In this document: positions 14,274 to 27,068 of the stretch, one piece after another
Position numbering within the stretch: position 1 is the first letter of the stretch
Layout of the letters: the number at the start of each line of letters is the position of its first letter
From: Rostratula benghalensis
Lineage: Eukaryota > Chordata > Aves > Charadriiformes > Rostratulidae
Assembly: GCA_013399305.1 (NCBI GenBank)
Contig: VXAI01000342.1
Location: forward strand, 302,982 to 366,981
Length of the DNA: 64,000 nt
Direction of reading: 5' to 3'
Position numbers and translations under genes: made by a program
The notes under the pieces: model-generated
Database searches by the model: none
Told to the model about the DNA's origin: nothing
The model's input: the letters and a program-made list of their open reading frames with translations, nothing else

Positions 14274-14336
14274 GGTTATGAGTGTCCAAAGCTGGAGCTC
14301 CAGCTCAATAAGCTCCAGCTTTGAACACTTGGAACC
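14274..14336. other. Long hairpin (possible precursor-like structure)
   Basis: Bases 14281-14299 pair with 14311-14329 over 19 positions with one mismatch, across an 11-base loop. The stem extends outward with two G-U pairs, one mismatch and four Watson-Crick pairs (14274-14277 with 14333-14336). The core GCTGGAGCTCCAGC (14291-14304) is also palindromic, so another fold exists. No transcription evidence is visible. Confidence 0.6.
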
Positions 14337-14744
14337 AAGTAGGACACAGCAAGTAGAGAGGCTTTTCGCCTTGAAAGGCAAAAATAAAAAGTGGGTAAGC
14401 TACTGCAGCCATGTGTTTGTGATAATTAAATGAAGATCAGCCTTCTGTGAGAAAGGATTGCCTCATATTTGCCAGGCCAGCTGATGGGAAAGGAGCTGAC
14501 AGAAGCTTTTAAATTGGCTGAGTTAGAAGCCTTAGGTACATATATGCCTTCTCAGCCTACAGTAAGAGTGCGAGTTTCAATTTACCAGAGGAATATATGA
14601 AGTAATACAATTTCAAGAGTTACTGCACTGATGTTGTTAGAGCAGCTATTGCTCCTTTGGGTAAGCAGAAAAACTTTAATTATTCAGGTAAGGTAAAAAC
14701 GAGCTGTTTATCATATGATAGATCTGTAATTAATTTCCCTTTGT

Positions 14745-15072
14745 AGAATCATAGAATGGTTAGAGTTGGAAGGGACCTTAAAGATCATCCAGCTCCAACT
14801 CCCTTGCCCTGGGCAGGGACACCTCCCACCAGACCAGGTTGCTCCAAGCCCCATCCAGCCTGGCCTTGAACCCCTCCAGGGATGGGGCAGCCACAGCTTC
14901 TCTGGGCGACCTCTTCCAGGGTCTCACCACCCTCACAGCAAAGAATTTTTTCCTGAGATCTCATCTCAATCTCCCCTCTTTCAGTTTAAAACCCTTCCCC
15001 TTCATCCTATGGCTCCACTTCCTGATCAAGAGTCCTTTCCCCATCTCTCCTGGAGCCCCTTTAGGGACTGGA
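14745..15072 (-). mobile_element. CR1 LINE fragment, young group
   Basis: It begins AGAATCATAGAATGG and follows the common 3' region closely. It is 5'-truncated near 15072. Confidence 0.9.
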
Positions 15073-17771
15073 AAATCCTTATTCCCGTCTTCATCCTCTC
15101 CTGCATCCTCCCACTCCCAAATTTAATTTCTACAAAAAGAAGAGCTTACTGTGGGTCTGATGCAGTGTAATGTTTTCAAGAACCCCTCGTGTTTTAATTG
15201 TGAGAGTTGTACTGTCTATTTATGCATATTTTGAGTATTGCAAAGACTGAAGAAGGGATCCATCATATGTCACAGTTCCAGGATACGTAAGAAATGACAT
15301 CTCATTGTTTTCCCCAAGATGACATACTGAAATCTTTTAGTGATCAAGGTCAAGGTTGACCACTTTCCTGTGGGAAGAGAAGATGTAACTGGTACAGACA
15401 GCAAGAGAGACTGCTGAATGGTCTTGGTAGAAGAGTTCCATAGCCATGAGGTTTACATTAGTGGGGAGGCACCCTATATAGGAGGCAGCTGCTTTTTTTT
15501 GTTTGAATTGTGCCTGACAGGAAGAAATTGGTAGAGTGTATTAGGAATGTGGTGAATTCCCCTTGTCGAGTTTAATAAGATGCTCAGAGCAGTTATTTTA
15601 TGGTCTGAGCCTGGAGGTTTCTCCGAAGTACAGCTGCTGGGCTAAGCAACCCTCCTCGTGCTGGATTAAGCCCAGTTTGCGTGCTCTGTCTGGAGACTTT
15701 AGAAGAATTAGCAGCACAGCATTAGAAGAGACGGCAGCATAACCCTTGTGACTCTGTCGGAGAATCCCCGGGTGCTCTCAGGATTGCTGTCTCCTGCTTT
15801 TCTTTTCAACCAGGATACGGAGCCTGAGGAGCAGCGTGGTTATTTTTGTAAGCAGAGGACTGAAAAATAAATCCAGTTCTGTCCTTAACACAGGCTGTGT
15901 TGCATTCCCTCTAAAGTAAAAGCAAAAGATTTGTTGACTTTTTTTTGGCTTTCCCCTTGTTTTCTGGAGTAAGGAAATGGTGCGGGGCTCGGGGGAACCG
16001 GCAGCTGGTGGTTTTCTCGTGTGGGAGATTTGATTTGGGGAATATATGGGGTGTGATGATACGAGGCAGGCTCTTCCTACAGCCCCTCGGTGATGTGCTG
16101 TGTTACTCCTGTTATACACAGTGCCAAAATAGACAGTAATCCTCTTACGTGGGATTGTGAAGCAAGTAATAATAGAGCACAAGTCAGTGCTGTCGGTTCA
16201 GAGCTGTTTTTTTGATAAACATATTTGTCATTTGTGTCTCGGAGGTTTCTTTAGTACTTCTTAATCTTTATATTAAAGAAGTCCTTGTCTTCAGCTGGAA
16301 ATGTTAAAAGTTTCACAATCATCACGTCAGCTGCAATCAAGACCTTTCTATTCATCTCTCTAATTGATGCGCTCGCTTCAAAAAGGCCCCTGAGATTTTG
16401 AGTTTTATCATTCAGCCCCTCTGCTGAGATGAAAAATTCGGATGGAGCAAAAGCTGTAAGATCCCTTAGTTTGCATAAAAACATTTCAGCTCTCTTGCCA
16501 GGCACCCCGAGAAGATCTGAAGCCGTCGGAGTTACTGTCTGGGGGCCGTTTGTCCCTTTTAGAAGGCACGAAGTTGGCTGCTGTGCAGAAAATCGTGTGC
16601 TGGAGCAGAGAAGCAATTAGCTCTACAGCGAGGGCAGCCAGAGCAGAAAGGAAGGTCTGGAGGCTTTTAATTAATACTAATGCTTTTGTGCTTCTGGAGG
16701 CCAGAGTCATGATAGGTTACTGCCGCCTTGGTCTTGTGGTTCTCAAGTCTGGCATCTAATGAGTGTTAGATTCAGCAAAGCTTGGCAGAAAAGTTAATAA
16801 ATCACAACTAACTGTTGGGCACATTCGTATTCCCCCTGAAGGTAATGGAGCACGCCTTGTTCCGAAGGGGAGTGGGGTCTGATCTGTAAAGCTTTTTCAT
16901 TTTTTAATCAGATAACAAGCCCTCTTGGGATTTTTGCACCAAATTTAAGTAATATGAGATGATGAAAATGCATGTTGTTTATTAAAAATTTCTCAAGTCG
17001 ACAAACCAACTAGGGAAAAGTAAAACAGAGTTCCTTTTCCATTTTGAAAACAGTTTGGCCACAGGCTTCTTTTTTATTAGTCTGAGGTTGATGGCAATAG
17101 TACCTCTGGTGGAAAAATGTTTGGCCATCAGTGTATAGTTATTTGCATAGCTCGATATTTCTGAGATGCATTTTTGCTCTTGTGTTCTTGTTATACAACT
17201 TGGTGGAAAGCATGTGTAATGTCCCTGCTTGGAGACCACTCTCTGTGTAACTCCTCTCCCTCCTGTTTTCCTCCAGTACCTCATACAAAACGTATTTAGA
17301 CTGCACTAGGCTGGAGAGGATGAATTTTTCCTTTTGCTCCCACTGAGAATACCAGCTCTGGGGCTTCAGGTTTACCTGTGGTGACATTTTTGTCAATGTT
17401 TCCCTGTTGGGTTTCAGCTGTGCACATTAACAGAGAGACAATCTCTGTGAGGATTTACTGTTTGTAGAGGAGCAGTAATGCAATCCAGTTTGAGTTGTAC
17501 TTGTAATCACAAGCAATTTGGGTAACTGTAAGGGTCCATCCACGGACTTTTCAGTCTTGTGTAAAGACTGTCTGTTTAAGTAACCCTACGTTACCTCTTC
17601 TACATCTTTCTGTTCAATTTTAGGAGCAAAATTCTCTATCAAATAGCATTTAATATACTGATGTATTTATCGCACTGATTGTCTGCTTCTACACATATGC
17701 AGATTTTGCAGGTATTGTGTAAATGAAGTATTCTTATTGCACATTAATATAGGGTCCAAGAGTTTACATAT

Positions 17772-18050
17772 GGATCACAGGATCATAGAATTGCCTGGGT
17801 AGGAAGGGACCTTTCAGATCTTCAAGTCCAACCATCAACCTGACGCTGACAAAAAACATCAATAAACCATATCTCTAAGCACCACATCTACCCGTCTTTT
17901 AAATAGCTCCAGGGATGGTGACTCAACCATTTCCCTGAGCAGCCTGTTCTGATGCTAGATAACCATTTCAGTGGAAAAAAAAAATAAAAAAAAAATCCCT
18001 AATATCCAATCTGAACCTCCCCTGGTGCATCGAGGTAACCTATACTTCTT
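17772..18050 (-). mobile_element. CR1 LINE fragment, older subfamily
   Basis: The tail is ATCACAGGATCATAGAAT, then GGAAGGGACCTTTCAGATC and CCATTTCCCTGAGCAGCCTG, a different CR1 subfamily from the young group. An internal A-rich stretch (17976-17995) has expanded. Confidence 0.85.
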
Positions 18051-18116
18051 TCGAGGAATAAATCTGAAAGCACTGGATTAGGGTCACAATGTTTAATGAT
18101 TATTTATATCTCTCTC

Positions 18117-18134
18117 AAAAAAAAAAAAAAAAAA
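18117..18134. repeat. A18 homopolymer
   Basis: Eighteen consecutive A between the two CR1 fragments. Confidence 0.9.
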
Positions 18135-18209
18135 GTTGAAGAGTTGAATTTTGAATTATAGGTTTCCGGATACCCTTAATAGCAGTAATGCAAACTTGTA
18201 CATAAAACT

Positions 18210-18425
18210 TTCCATCTAAACATGAGGAGGAACTTCTTCACATTGAGGGTTGCAGAGCCCTGGCAGAGGCTGCCCAGAGAGGTCTCCATCTCTGGAGACA
18301 TTCAAACCCCATCTGGACACCTTCCTGTGCACCTTGCTCTAGGAGGACCTGCTTTGGCAGGGGGATTGGACTAGATGACCTCCAGGGGTGCCTTCCAAAC
18401 CCCTATTATTCTATGATTCTGTCAT
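18210..18425 (+). mobile_element. CR1 LINE fragment (intermediate group)
   Basis: It starts at TTCCATCTAAACATGAGGAG and ends in TATTCTATGATTCTGTCAT. Its orientation is opposite to the preceding CR1. Confidence 0.88.
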
Positions 18426-18936
18426 ATAATGCAAAAAATAAGGGTTTGTGTTAACTTGAATTGGCTCTGGGTGTTGTTTTCTCCAAAGGCTTTCCCTTAG
18501 TTTTCATCTGCCAGTAGATGTGTTTTCATGTCAGCATGGTGTGCCACCTGGAGGGAGGTCTTCTTCTATTGCCCCCATGGCTGTGGGTGTCTGCTACTGC
18601 TTCTTCCCTGGCCCTGGGTCCAAGGATTTTGTGACAACAGCGTGGATCAGACCAGAAAACTCTCTCACCTCCACTGGCGGGGTCAGGTTCATCCCCAACC
18701 AGCTCCCTCCTGGAGCTTGCCGATGGCTGCCAGCCCCCCTGGGAAGGAAGAGGACAACAGGGGCATCCTGGGGACTGGGTGGGAAGGAGGGAGACAACGG
18801 GACCACCCGGGGAGTGGATGGCTCTTGGAAGCAGCGGGGGCAGGAGGCTGCACCCCCCGGGGGGAAGCCACACGCTGGGGATCAACTGCAGGTGGTTTCT
18901 GGGGCGGCCTGAAGAGAGGCAGCTGCAGCAAACATC

Positions 18937-18966
18937 TGGATTTTTAACAACTGGATTTTTAACAAC
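18937..18966. repeat. 15-bp perfect tandem duplication
   Basis: TGGATTTTTAACAAC occurs twice in direct succession. Confidence 0.9.
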
Positions 18967-19186
18967 TGCCTGAAACTTTCACTCCTTCAGTCATAGACTT
19001 CCTTGAGATGCAACGTGTTTAGCTGAATAGCTCGTGGGTTTTTTTAGGATTTTGGGAGAGAGGGTTTTTCTTTACTGTCACATTTGGAATGTTGCTGTCC
19101 CCATTGCACACCTTTCAGTGGAATATTTTCTCTGCAGGTTTTTTCCCCCACTTTTAAAAATTTTTATTTCCCTCTACTATATTACT

Positions 19187-19491
19187 GACTCTTTGTCAGG
19201 GAGTGGAGCCATAGGACAAGGGGCAATGGTTTTAAACTGAAGGAGGGGAGATTCAGACTAAATACTAGAAAAATTCTTTGCTGTGAGGGTGGTGAGACAC
19301 TGGAAGAGGTTGCCCAGAGAAGCTGTGGCTGCCCCATCCCTGGAGGGGTTCAAGGCCAGGCTGGATGGGGCTTGGAGCAACCTGGTCTGGTGGGAGGTGT
19401 CCCTGCCCAGGGCAGGGGGGTTGGAACTCGATGATCTTTAAGGTCCCTTCCAATTCTAACCAGCTCAACCCTAACCAACTAACTCTAACTA
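19187..19491 (+). mobile_element. CR1 LINE fragment, young group, with atypical tail
   Basis: The standard 3' region runs from GACTCTTTGTCAGG to GGTCCCTTCCAATTC. Instead of ATTCTATG octamers it then has a degenerate CTAAC/CCTAACC-type array (about 19453-19491). Confidence 0.88.
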
Positions 19492-21079
19492 AAATCTGTG
19501 TAAGGACATAAAAATATGGCACTAGGCGTGTTATATTAACTTATAAATAATTTACATGCCATTTTTAGTTCCAGGGAATGTGACAGCCAGAGAGACTTTT
19601 GTTCTTAAGGCAAATGTTTTATTGTAGATTCTACTTTTCTTTATGGAGTTTATTAGAAGAAAGTATGATTTAAACAGTGATGGAAAATTTAAGAGTTATA
19701 TTGCTAGTGTTCTCAGATATGAATATTTTACCTTTCACATTATGACGTTGCTTGTTTTATAGGAGAGAAGACTAAGCCTTAGACCACACCTTAAAATATG
19801 ATTGTTTAATTAATATTTGTGAGTGCTGTACTGAAATTCTGTACTATCATAAACCAATCTCATGACAATATAGTTTGTTAAAATTATCAGTACAGCATGT
19901 TGCAGTTGGGTATACCATGCAATGTAGAACTGTGTTGCATGCTCTGTATTTTCTCTTTGAAGGAGTTAGCAGATGTTTATTATGCTTTTTGGTGATTAAC
20001 GCTCGTGCTCTTTTTCTCTGCCCAAGAGCTCTTTGCTTCCACTTGTTTTGTTGGCAAATCTATCAGTATGAGTCCGAGAATGCACTTAAGGGTCCAGCAG
20101 TGTGTCAAGACATCTCTCTTCTGTCACATGCTGTAAAAAAACCCAACTCCCATAGAGTGGAAAGATGCCAGCTCGATTTTCATTAGACTTGGAAAAGCTC
20201 TGACAGGAGCAGAGACACTTGCAATCACAGTTATTCCAAGCAACTCCAGTATCATTCTTTGAGGACTTCCCTGTCAATCTCTTCCTCTTTCTGTCAGAAT
20301 AATTTAATAACTGAGGTTAAGGTTTCCTAAGGAGCCTCAGGAAGTCAAGGGATCTGACTTGCAATGAATTTGAAGTGGGATTTAGGGCTTGGATTTAATT
20401 TTCTTTGCAAACATAAGCCTGAAGTTTCAACAAATAACTTGCTTGTGGTAAACTGATTGAAAGCTGTGATAGTTTGCAGATTGTGTACATAATCATAACC
20501 TTCCAACTGAATCTTCCTCATGTAAATAACCAAAACCATGTTTCCTATGAGAAGGGATGCAAACGGACAAGGATTCTAGAAAAAAAAAATAAAAAAAAAG
20601 AACCACTGAATTGTTTGAGTAAGCAAAATCTCAATTCTGAAATACGTTTTATTTCCATTGGTATTTAATATCCTATCTCCTAATCCTGGCTGGGCAGTTT
20701 CTGTGTGTTCAGGTATCTGGGGTGTTCTTGTTCTCTGGTTCTCCTGGAATCAGCCTGTCAGGGAGGGATGTCCCAGGATGGCTCAGGATAATTTGGAGGT
20801 TCCCTGGATGCTATGGCTTGCACCAACGCCACCCACTCTTGGGCTACCTCCTGCTAAATGCTCAAGTGCATCACTGGAGAAGTGTGTAAAGGGCATGAGG
20901 CCAGTTCTGGTCCTTCCCTTACCTGTGTAAGGACTTTGGAGATGTCTTGAGGTAACGGGGCCAGGAAGGAAAGGTGAAGAGGTTTCTTCTATCTTGTGTC
21001 CTTCTCAAAGGATGATGGCTGTTTCTTCAAGGTCTGCTGTGTTAGAGAAGAGAAGTTGTGGGATGATTGCATGCTTTAT

Positions 21080-21345
21080 TGGGCCAGAAAGGACCGTTAT
21101 GTTCATTTAGTCTGACATCTGCGTTGAATTGGATTTCATTACAGTGTGATCCCTATGCAAAAGCTCTGTTTACATAAAACCATTTAGCTTAAAATGAACC
21201 ACTCACAGCTACAGAGTCCATCACGTCTCTAGGACTGTTAATATAATTAACCTGTTAAAAAAGTTACTGCTATGAATGTGTGCCTAAGGTTGGCTGAAAG
21301 TCATTTGGACGTAGCCTCGAGCCATTACATTTTTCACATCTGTCT
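21080..21345 (-). mobile_element. Ancient CR1-like LINE fragment
   Basis: GGGCCAGAAAGGACC, then TTAGTCTGACATCTG and CTACAGAGTCCATCACGTCTC, follow the layout of an old amniote CR1/L3-type 3' end as I remember it. It is highly diverged from the young copies. The boundaries are approximate. Confidence 0.65.
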
Positions 21346-22793
21346 GTTGGATGTGAAAGCATCTTTTCCTGGTGGAGAATAACAATATGCTTAATAATCT
21401 GCTAATCTAAGTAGCTGAGAAACAAAGCCATCATGTCTAATTCTACTCAGAGAAGCAAGGAACAGAACGAACAGTCTTTATTTAAAAACCTTGCAGACTA
21501 AATAAAAGGATATCAGCCAATTTCCCCCACAACATGTCAGCTGGATAATTAGATTACCTAATTAGTGAAAGCTGATTTTAAATTTTTGACTTTTTGTAAA
21601 CCAACCATGTGTGGCGTTTTGAAATATCTGGGAAGGATCCCTGTAATATAAATAGGTTTCTCTTAGAAGTGCTAACACTACAAGTTAGCAATACTTCTAT
21701 ATTTTATGGGCATATTAGCATATCTTACTGTGAAAGGGAATGAGCTGCAAATTGAGCCCTAAATCACAGTGACAATTTCTATCTCAAAAAGGAAGACAAA
21801 TGTAATTACAATGTTACCATTAGGGAGAAGCTTTTGTAAGAGTAATTACTTTTTCAGTGCTACACTTGGTGTTTAAACTGTGCCATTTAGTAGCACCGAT
21901 AAGGATGTTCTGATGGTTTTGCTCTGGTGAATTATGATTCAATTAAATCTTGATTTTGGGGCTATATTAACTTAATATGTTTTAATGTTTTTGAAAAGGT
22001 TGAACTATTTCACTTGCAATGCATTATTTTGAACTTCATGAAGGAATACAGGTTAACATTATTAAGTTATTGTTACATGACATGGACAAAACCAAACCAA
22101 ACCATGTAATATTTGTTACTATCAAATGTTGTGTGCGGTGCTTTTCCATCTGAAGCAAAAATAGGCGTGTATTTATTTCCTTTTGATTTCTTAGAAAACT
22201 GTATTCCCTTCTTTTCTCCATGAGTCTCTGAGATCTTATTTTTTTTTTTTTTCCCCTCTACATTTCTTGTATATCTCTGAAAATTCGCATCCCTCGGTCT
22301 GTTTGCTTTAGCAGGGCCTTTTGAGGGACCAACAGCAGCAGCTCTGTACTTCTGTTCTGTTCTTCCTATTTCATGGGACTGTGAAGAGTGCCTGGGTCTC
22401 TCGGGAACAATTTGTTTCTTCATGGGCCACCCATTAGTTCCTTAAATACGGGAAAGGAAAGAGTTCCTGGGGCCTTTCTTGCTGGCATTTCTCCATAGGA
22501 TGGAATGTCTACACTTTCCCTAACTCAGGGTTAATTTCTTCTTTAATTCGAGATATTAAATCCCAGGAGTCTTTTAGTTCAGTGAATCCACGTCAGGGCC
22601 TAGAAGGTCACACAGTGGTCCTGGTGTTTGGTGTTGCCACAAGGAAATAGAGAATTTTCTTCTGCTTTGCTGATGCTGAGGCCATGTGGTCCATGGTCAG
22701 GATTGTAATGGCCTGGGTTCCCTGCAAGACCTGTTAGGTAATATCGATCTAAGATCTAAGACATGGCTGTCTAGACCTGCCTGTCAAAGATTT

Positions 22794-22945
22794 GCCCCAT
22801 CCATCCCTGGAGGGGTTCAAGGCCAGGCTGGATGGGGCTTTGAGCAACCTGGACTGGTGGGAGGACTCCCTGCCATTGGCAAGGTGGTTGGAATTGGATG
22901 ATCTTTAAGGTCCCTTCCAACTTGAATCCTTCTATGTTTCTATGA
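22794..22945 (+). mobile_element. Short CR1 LINE fragment, young group
   Basis: Only the last 150 bases of CR1 are present, ending CTTCTATGTTTCTATG. Confidence 0.9.
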
Positions 22946-25317
22946 AAGAGCTGGCTAAGCACCATTTTCTTCTAGGTGGTTTTACTTATCCTGCCCCAAT
23001 TCTATTAGAAGTTGCAATTAGACCTATTAAGAACATTTTGCATCAAAACCCAAAAGCTTTTTTGTTGTGGGCAGTGATGGAGAAGGCAGGGGAAGCCTTT
23101 GATTTTCATAAGGTAAGGAGGCTCTTCTTGAATGGTGAAGAAATGCATTTTAGTGCTGCAACAGAACATTCTCAGGTCTCCAAGCAAGACATGGAGTTGA
23201 AGGAACTCTCATGTCTATCTTATGATCCCTCTGTGGAGACACTGAGAAGTAGAGACCCTCTACCCCAAAGCTCAAGTTTTTTTTTTTTTTCCAGAAATGT
23301 GTCAGCATAATTCTGATTTTGTACATGTGCCCAACAACATTTTTTCCTATGATAATAAAGGGCAAATTTTGAAACTCTGGAGATTTTCATAACTCGATGT
23401 TGTTGTCCTATAGCCAAAATAAATACCCCTTGCTATTTATAACTGTTACACATGGATGCAAATGTTTTTCAGACTCTTTGAACTGTAATAATATTTTCAG
23501 TGTGGTTTCAGATATGGCTATATGGCTCTGCATTTCACTTTGCCAGTTGTTTTTTAATGGTTTGAGGTTTTATTATCAGGGCTATTGCAGCTTTCAGCCT
23601 TTTTGAATGCGGAAAAATAACTTCTTAAGCAACACAATAGATGTTAATAAAGCTAACAGGGTCATCTGCAAATTACTGGAATAATGTCCTTTTGCTTACA
23701 GGCAGATTTTCAGTCAGATATGAGTAATGAACAGTAATTCCTGTTGCTTCAGTTGAAAGATGAAAATGTGAGTGCAATTTACAAAGAAAACAAGAAGAAA
23801 TGCTATTGGCTTGCCCTTCTTTGCAGTCTATTAGTAAGAGGTAGTCAAGGGAAAAACAATCACCAACATTCTCAATAATTAACCTGTGCCTCCTAGGCAG
23901 AAACAAATTTTTGAAAGGAAATTAATTCTGAGAGAAGATGATTGAAGTGATTTCCTCCTCCTTTGTTTTTTGTCTTGCTGGTGGGACAAAGGAAAAGTGA
24001 AAAAATATATATAAATATACATTTTTTGACTATTAGCACCTAACTATCAATTTCAGTAGATACTTGGTCTGTCTCCGTTTCTTCCTCACAATTTATTTCC
24101 TTGGCCCACCCAGAGAGTCTGGTTTTGGATAACGATGAAATATGCAAAATGTGTGTCAAACCTGCCTCTGAAAAAGCAGATATTTATGTGTGTCATTACC
24201 TGGTTTGTACACAATAACTGATAAAGCCAAGATCCGTAGGCAGTAGGTTTTTAAGGTACACAGACTTGGGTAAGGAACTGGTACTTAGTCCTTGTTCTTG
24301 CTGTAGTACATGATGACATAGTCTAAAATCTGGTCCTGTGTCATAAAAAGTTTCAGCAGGCTCCTCCCCTGCTTTTCCTCCAAGAAAAACATTCTCCCAG
24401 CAAAAGGAAAGGAGAAGACCTGACCGAGATTCCTGCCTGCTTATGCTGTTACGCTGCCCGAACATGACATAAAACTAGGACAGATACAAATATTCTGAAA
24501 TACTCTTTGGGGGCTGGGTTCTGCTGGTCTTGCAGCTGTGGACTTGCAATTTTAAAACCACAGGATTTCAAAATGCTTTGGTGTCTGTCTTTCACTTGAT
24601 TACTCGTGACCTACCCGGTGAGGTCTGTTTGCAGGCCAAATTTCAGCTTTCGCTGCCTGATGTTTTTTCAGTTATGGTAACCTAAAGAAAAGGGGGTGAG
24701 AAGCAACAATCCAGCCTCATGCCAGTTTAGTGAGAAGTAGTACTAAAGAAATTAAAAATAGTTTTAAGGAGTCGAGATCAACAGAGTCTGTGAGCATGTG
24801 CCTGGGGATGGTCCCCAATGAAAATTAAATGTGTCCGTGCACTTTCCACTGCCAAATAATTAAAAAACCCCACAAAGCCAAGCAATTAAAGAGCAAAGAT
24901 GAGGTGTTCCCTTTTGACATGACTTAATGGAAAGAATGACTATGAGTTAGGGGGCTGCACCAATGTCTCTTAAAGACAGCTTCAGCGTACTCTTAGTAGG
25001 AAGATCAGTGAGTAGTAGGGCAGAAGTGCCTCCCTCGTGAGAGTAGCCCCACTAAACTGTAGGATCCTCCTAGTGTGAGTGATGAGTTCACCACTGTAGA
25101 TTTACCTTTCAGGGTCTGAACGCTAAATGGAACAGGAAATAAGACAATGAAATCATCTCACTAGTTATTCCTTGGATTTGGGCTTTTAAAATAATTTGGA
25201 GTGGTAGTTTGTTTAGAATGTGGGTTAATGGTTATATGCAGTAGATTGTTTTCTATGTGGACATGTATGTTACATTTATGATGTTTCATTGAAGGTAACT
25301 TTGGGATACTGAGACAG

Positions 25318-25703
25318 AGGAAGAGACAGGTTGAGAGAGTCGGGGTTTTTCAGCCTGGAGAAGAGAAGGCTCCAAGGAGCCCTTAGAGCCCCTTCCAGTC
25401 CCTAAAGGGGCTATAGAAGAGGTGGAGAAGGGACTCTTGATCAGGGAGTGGAGCCATAGGATGAGTGTCAATGGTTTTAAACTGAAAGAGGGGAGATTGA
25501 GATGAGATCTTAGCTGTGAGGGTGGTGAGACCCTGGAAGAGGTTGCCCAGAGAAGTTGTGGCTGCCCCATCTCTGGAGGGGTTCAAGGCCAGGCTGGATG
25601 GGGCTTTGATCAGCCTGGTCTGGTGGGAGGTGTCCCTGCTCAGGGCAGGGGGGTTAGAACTTGATGATCTTTCAGGTCCCTTCCCACCTAAACCATTGTA
25701 TGA
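25318..25703 (+). mobile_element. CR1 LINE fragment, young group
   Basis: It runs from GAAGAGACAGGTTGAGAGAG to ACCATTGTATGAG. The middle part lacks a few bases where other copies read AGGAAGAAATTCTTTGC. Confidence 0.9.
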
Positions 25704-26813
25704 GTCGCCCAGTAGGTATTTACATGAAGAGTCAATGTCTCAGTCTGTGTAGTTCCATTAGTTAAAGGTATCCACAAAAGAAAACATCTTTAAGAAATAT
25801 CCTCTTTTAAAATGTAGGCTTTGGGAACTCATAGCTAGTGACTTTCTTGGGATATGCTAATTTATATCTAATGCAACCTAATGACAGAGAATTGAAAAAT
25901 TTGATGGCAACATGGAGCTTTTGTTGAGAATTGATTTCCAGAAAACCACAGCCAAGAGTAAAGTTTTGCCTTTCAGTTTGTCCTTGGACATTCTCACTGC
26001 ATCTGTCTGAGAGGTACATTTCAATAACAGCATGTTTCCAAATCAAATTTTCCTACGTGTGGAAAAACAGCTCAGAGGTTTAAGAAACACAGTTTTCATT
26101 GCTTTCATATTCCTGCATTTAAGTAGTTATTGACACTTCTTTTCTTTAAAAATATTTATTTGGGGGACTGATGCCTTTAGTCCATGGAAAAGCTGTCAGA
26201 GCATCTTTGTTTTCAGCTCAGGTTCTGATCATACAGGTGTAAACAAGCTTTTAGCATCAGTGGGGACTTTCCCTAAGCTCAAAGTCAGGGATGGCTGTGT
26301 GTGCTTTTGGAATACCATCACCAGAAGGTGATTTGCCTTCAAATTGGTTAAAGAAGCGACAAAGCTGATAAAGTCTGATTTGCTTAATTACCCTATCTAA
26401 GAATTTCCTCATGCATGGTATCTAAATTCAGTTAAGCACACTGATAAGGAAAATGCACTGAAAATTCCAGCTGTTTTCACTGAATTCTTACAGCAGATGT
26501 CTCTTTTGCATATTTACTTACTAACCACAAGTCATGTTTGGTAATATTACCAGCAAATGTTTATTTATAGGAGAATATAAAGAGAGAAAAGACAGATTTT
26601 GAAGAAAAAAAAAAAAAAAAAGTAGTAATGTTTGTGTTTCCACATGAAACAACAAGTTCCTCTAAGGAATGGGACAGTCTCCAGTTGTCCCTTGGGTTTC
26701 TACTTCCACGGCTCTCAGGTTTTAGGAATAAAGAAACAAAGACTCTGCTTTAAGCAGTGGAGCAGCTTTTCTTGGGGAAATATCTTCTTAAGCCGGGTAT
26801 CTCTAAGGCTGAA

Positions 26814-27068
26814 ATGAGAGGGAATGGCTTCAAGCTGCATCAGGGTAGGTTTAGACTGAACATTAGGAAAGAATTTTTCACAGAAATGGTGGTTAGACCC
26901 TTGAATAGGCTGCCCAGGGAGGTGGCTGAGTCCCCATGAATGTATTTAAGAGTAATTTAGATGTGGTGTTGGGAGATTTGGTGTAGGGGAGGAATTTGTA
27001 GAGTAGGGATGATGGTTGGACTCTGATCCCAAGGGTCTCTTCCATCCCAAATGATTCTATGATTCTAT
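26814..27068 (+). mobile_element. CR1 LINE fragment, older subfamily
   Basis: It has GGCTTCAAGCTGCATCAGGG, AGGAAAGAATTTTTCAC and the terminal ATGATTCTATGATTCTAT. Its middle differs from that of the young group. Confidence 0.85.

Noticed and set aside
16251..16616. 121-codon minus-strand open frame
   Set aside because: It has no family resemblance and overlapping open frames on both strands; better treated as a possible conserved non-coding block.
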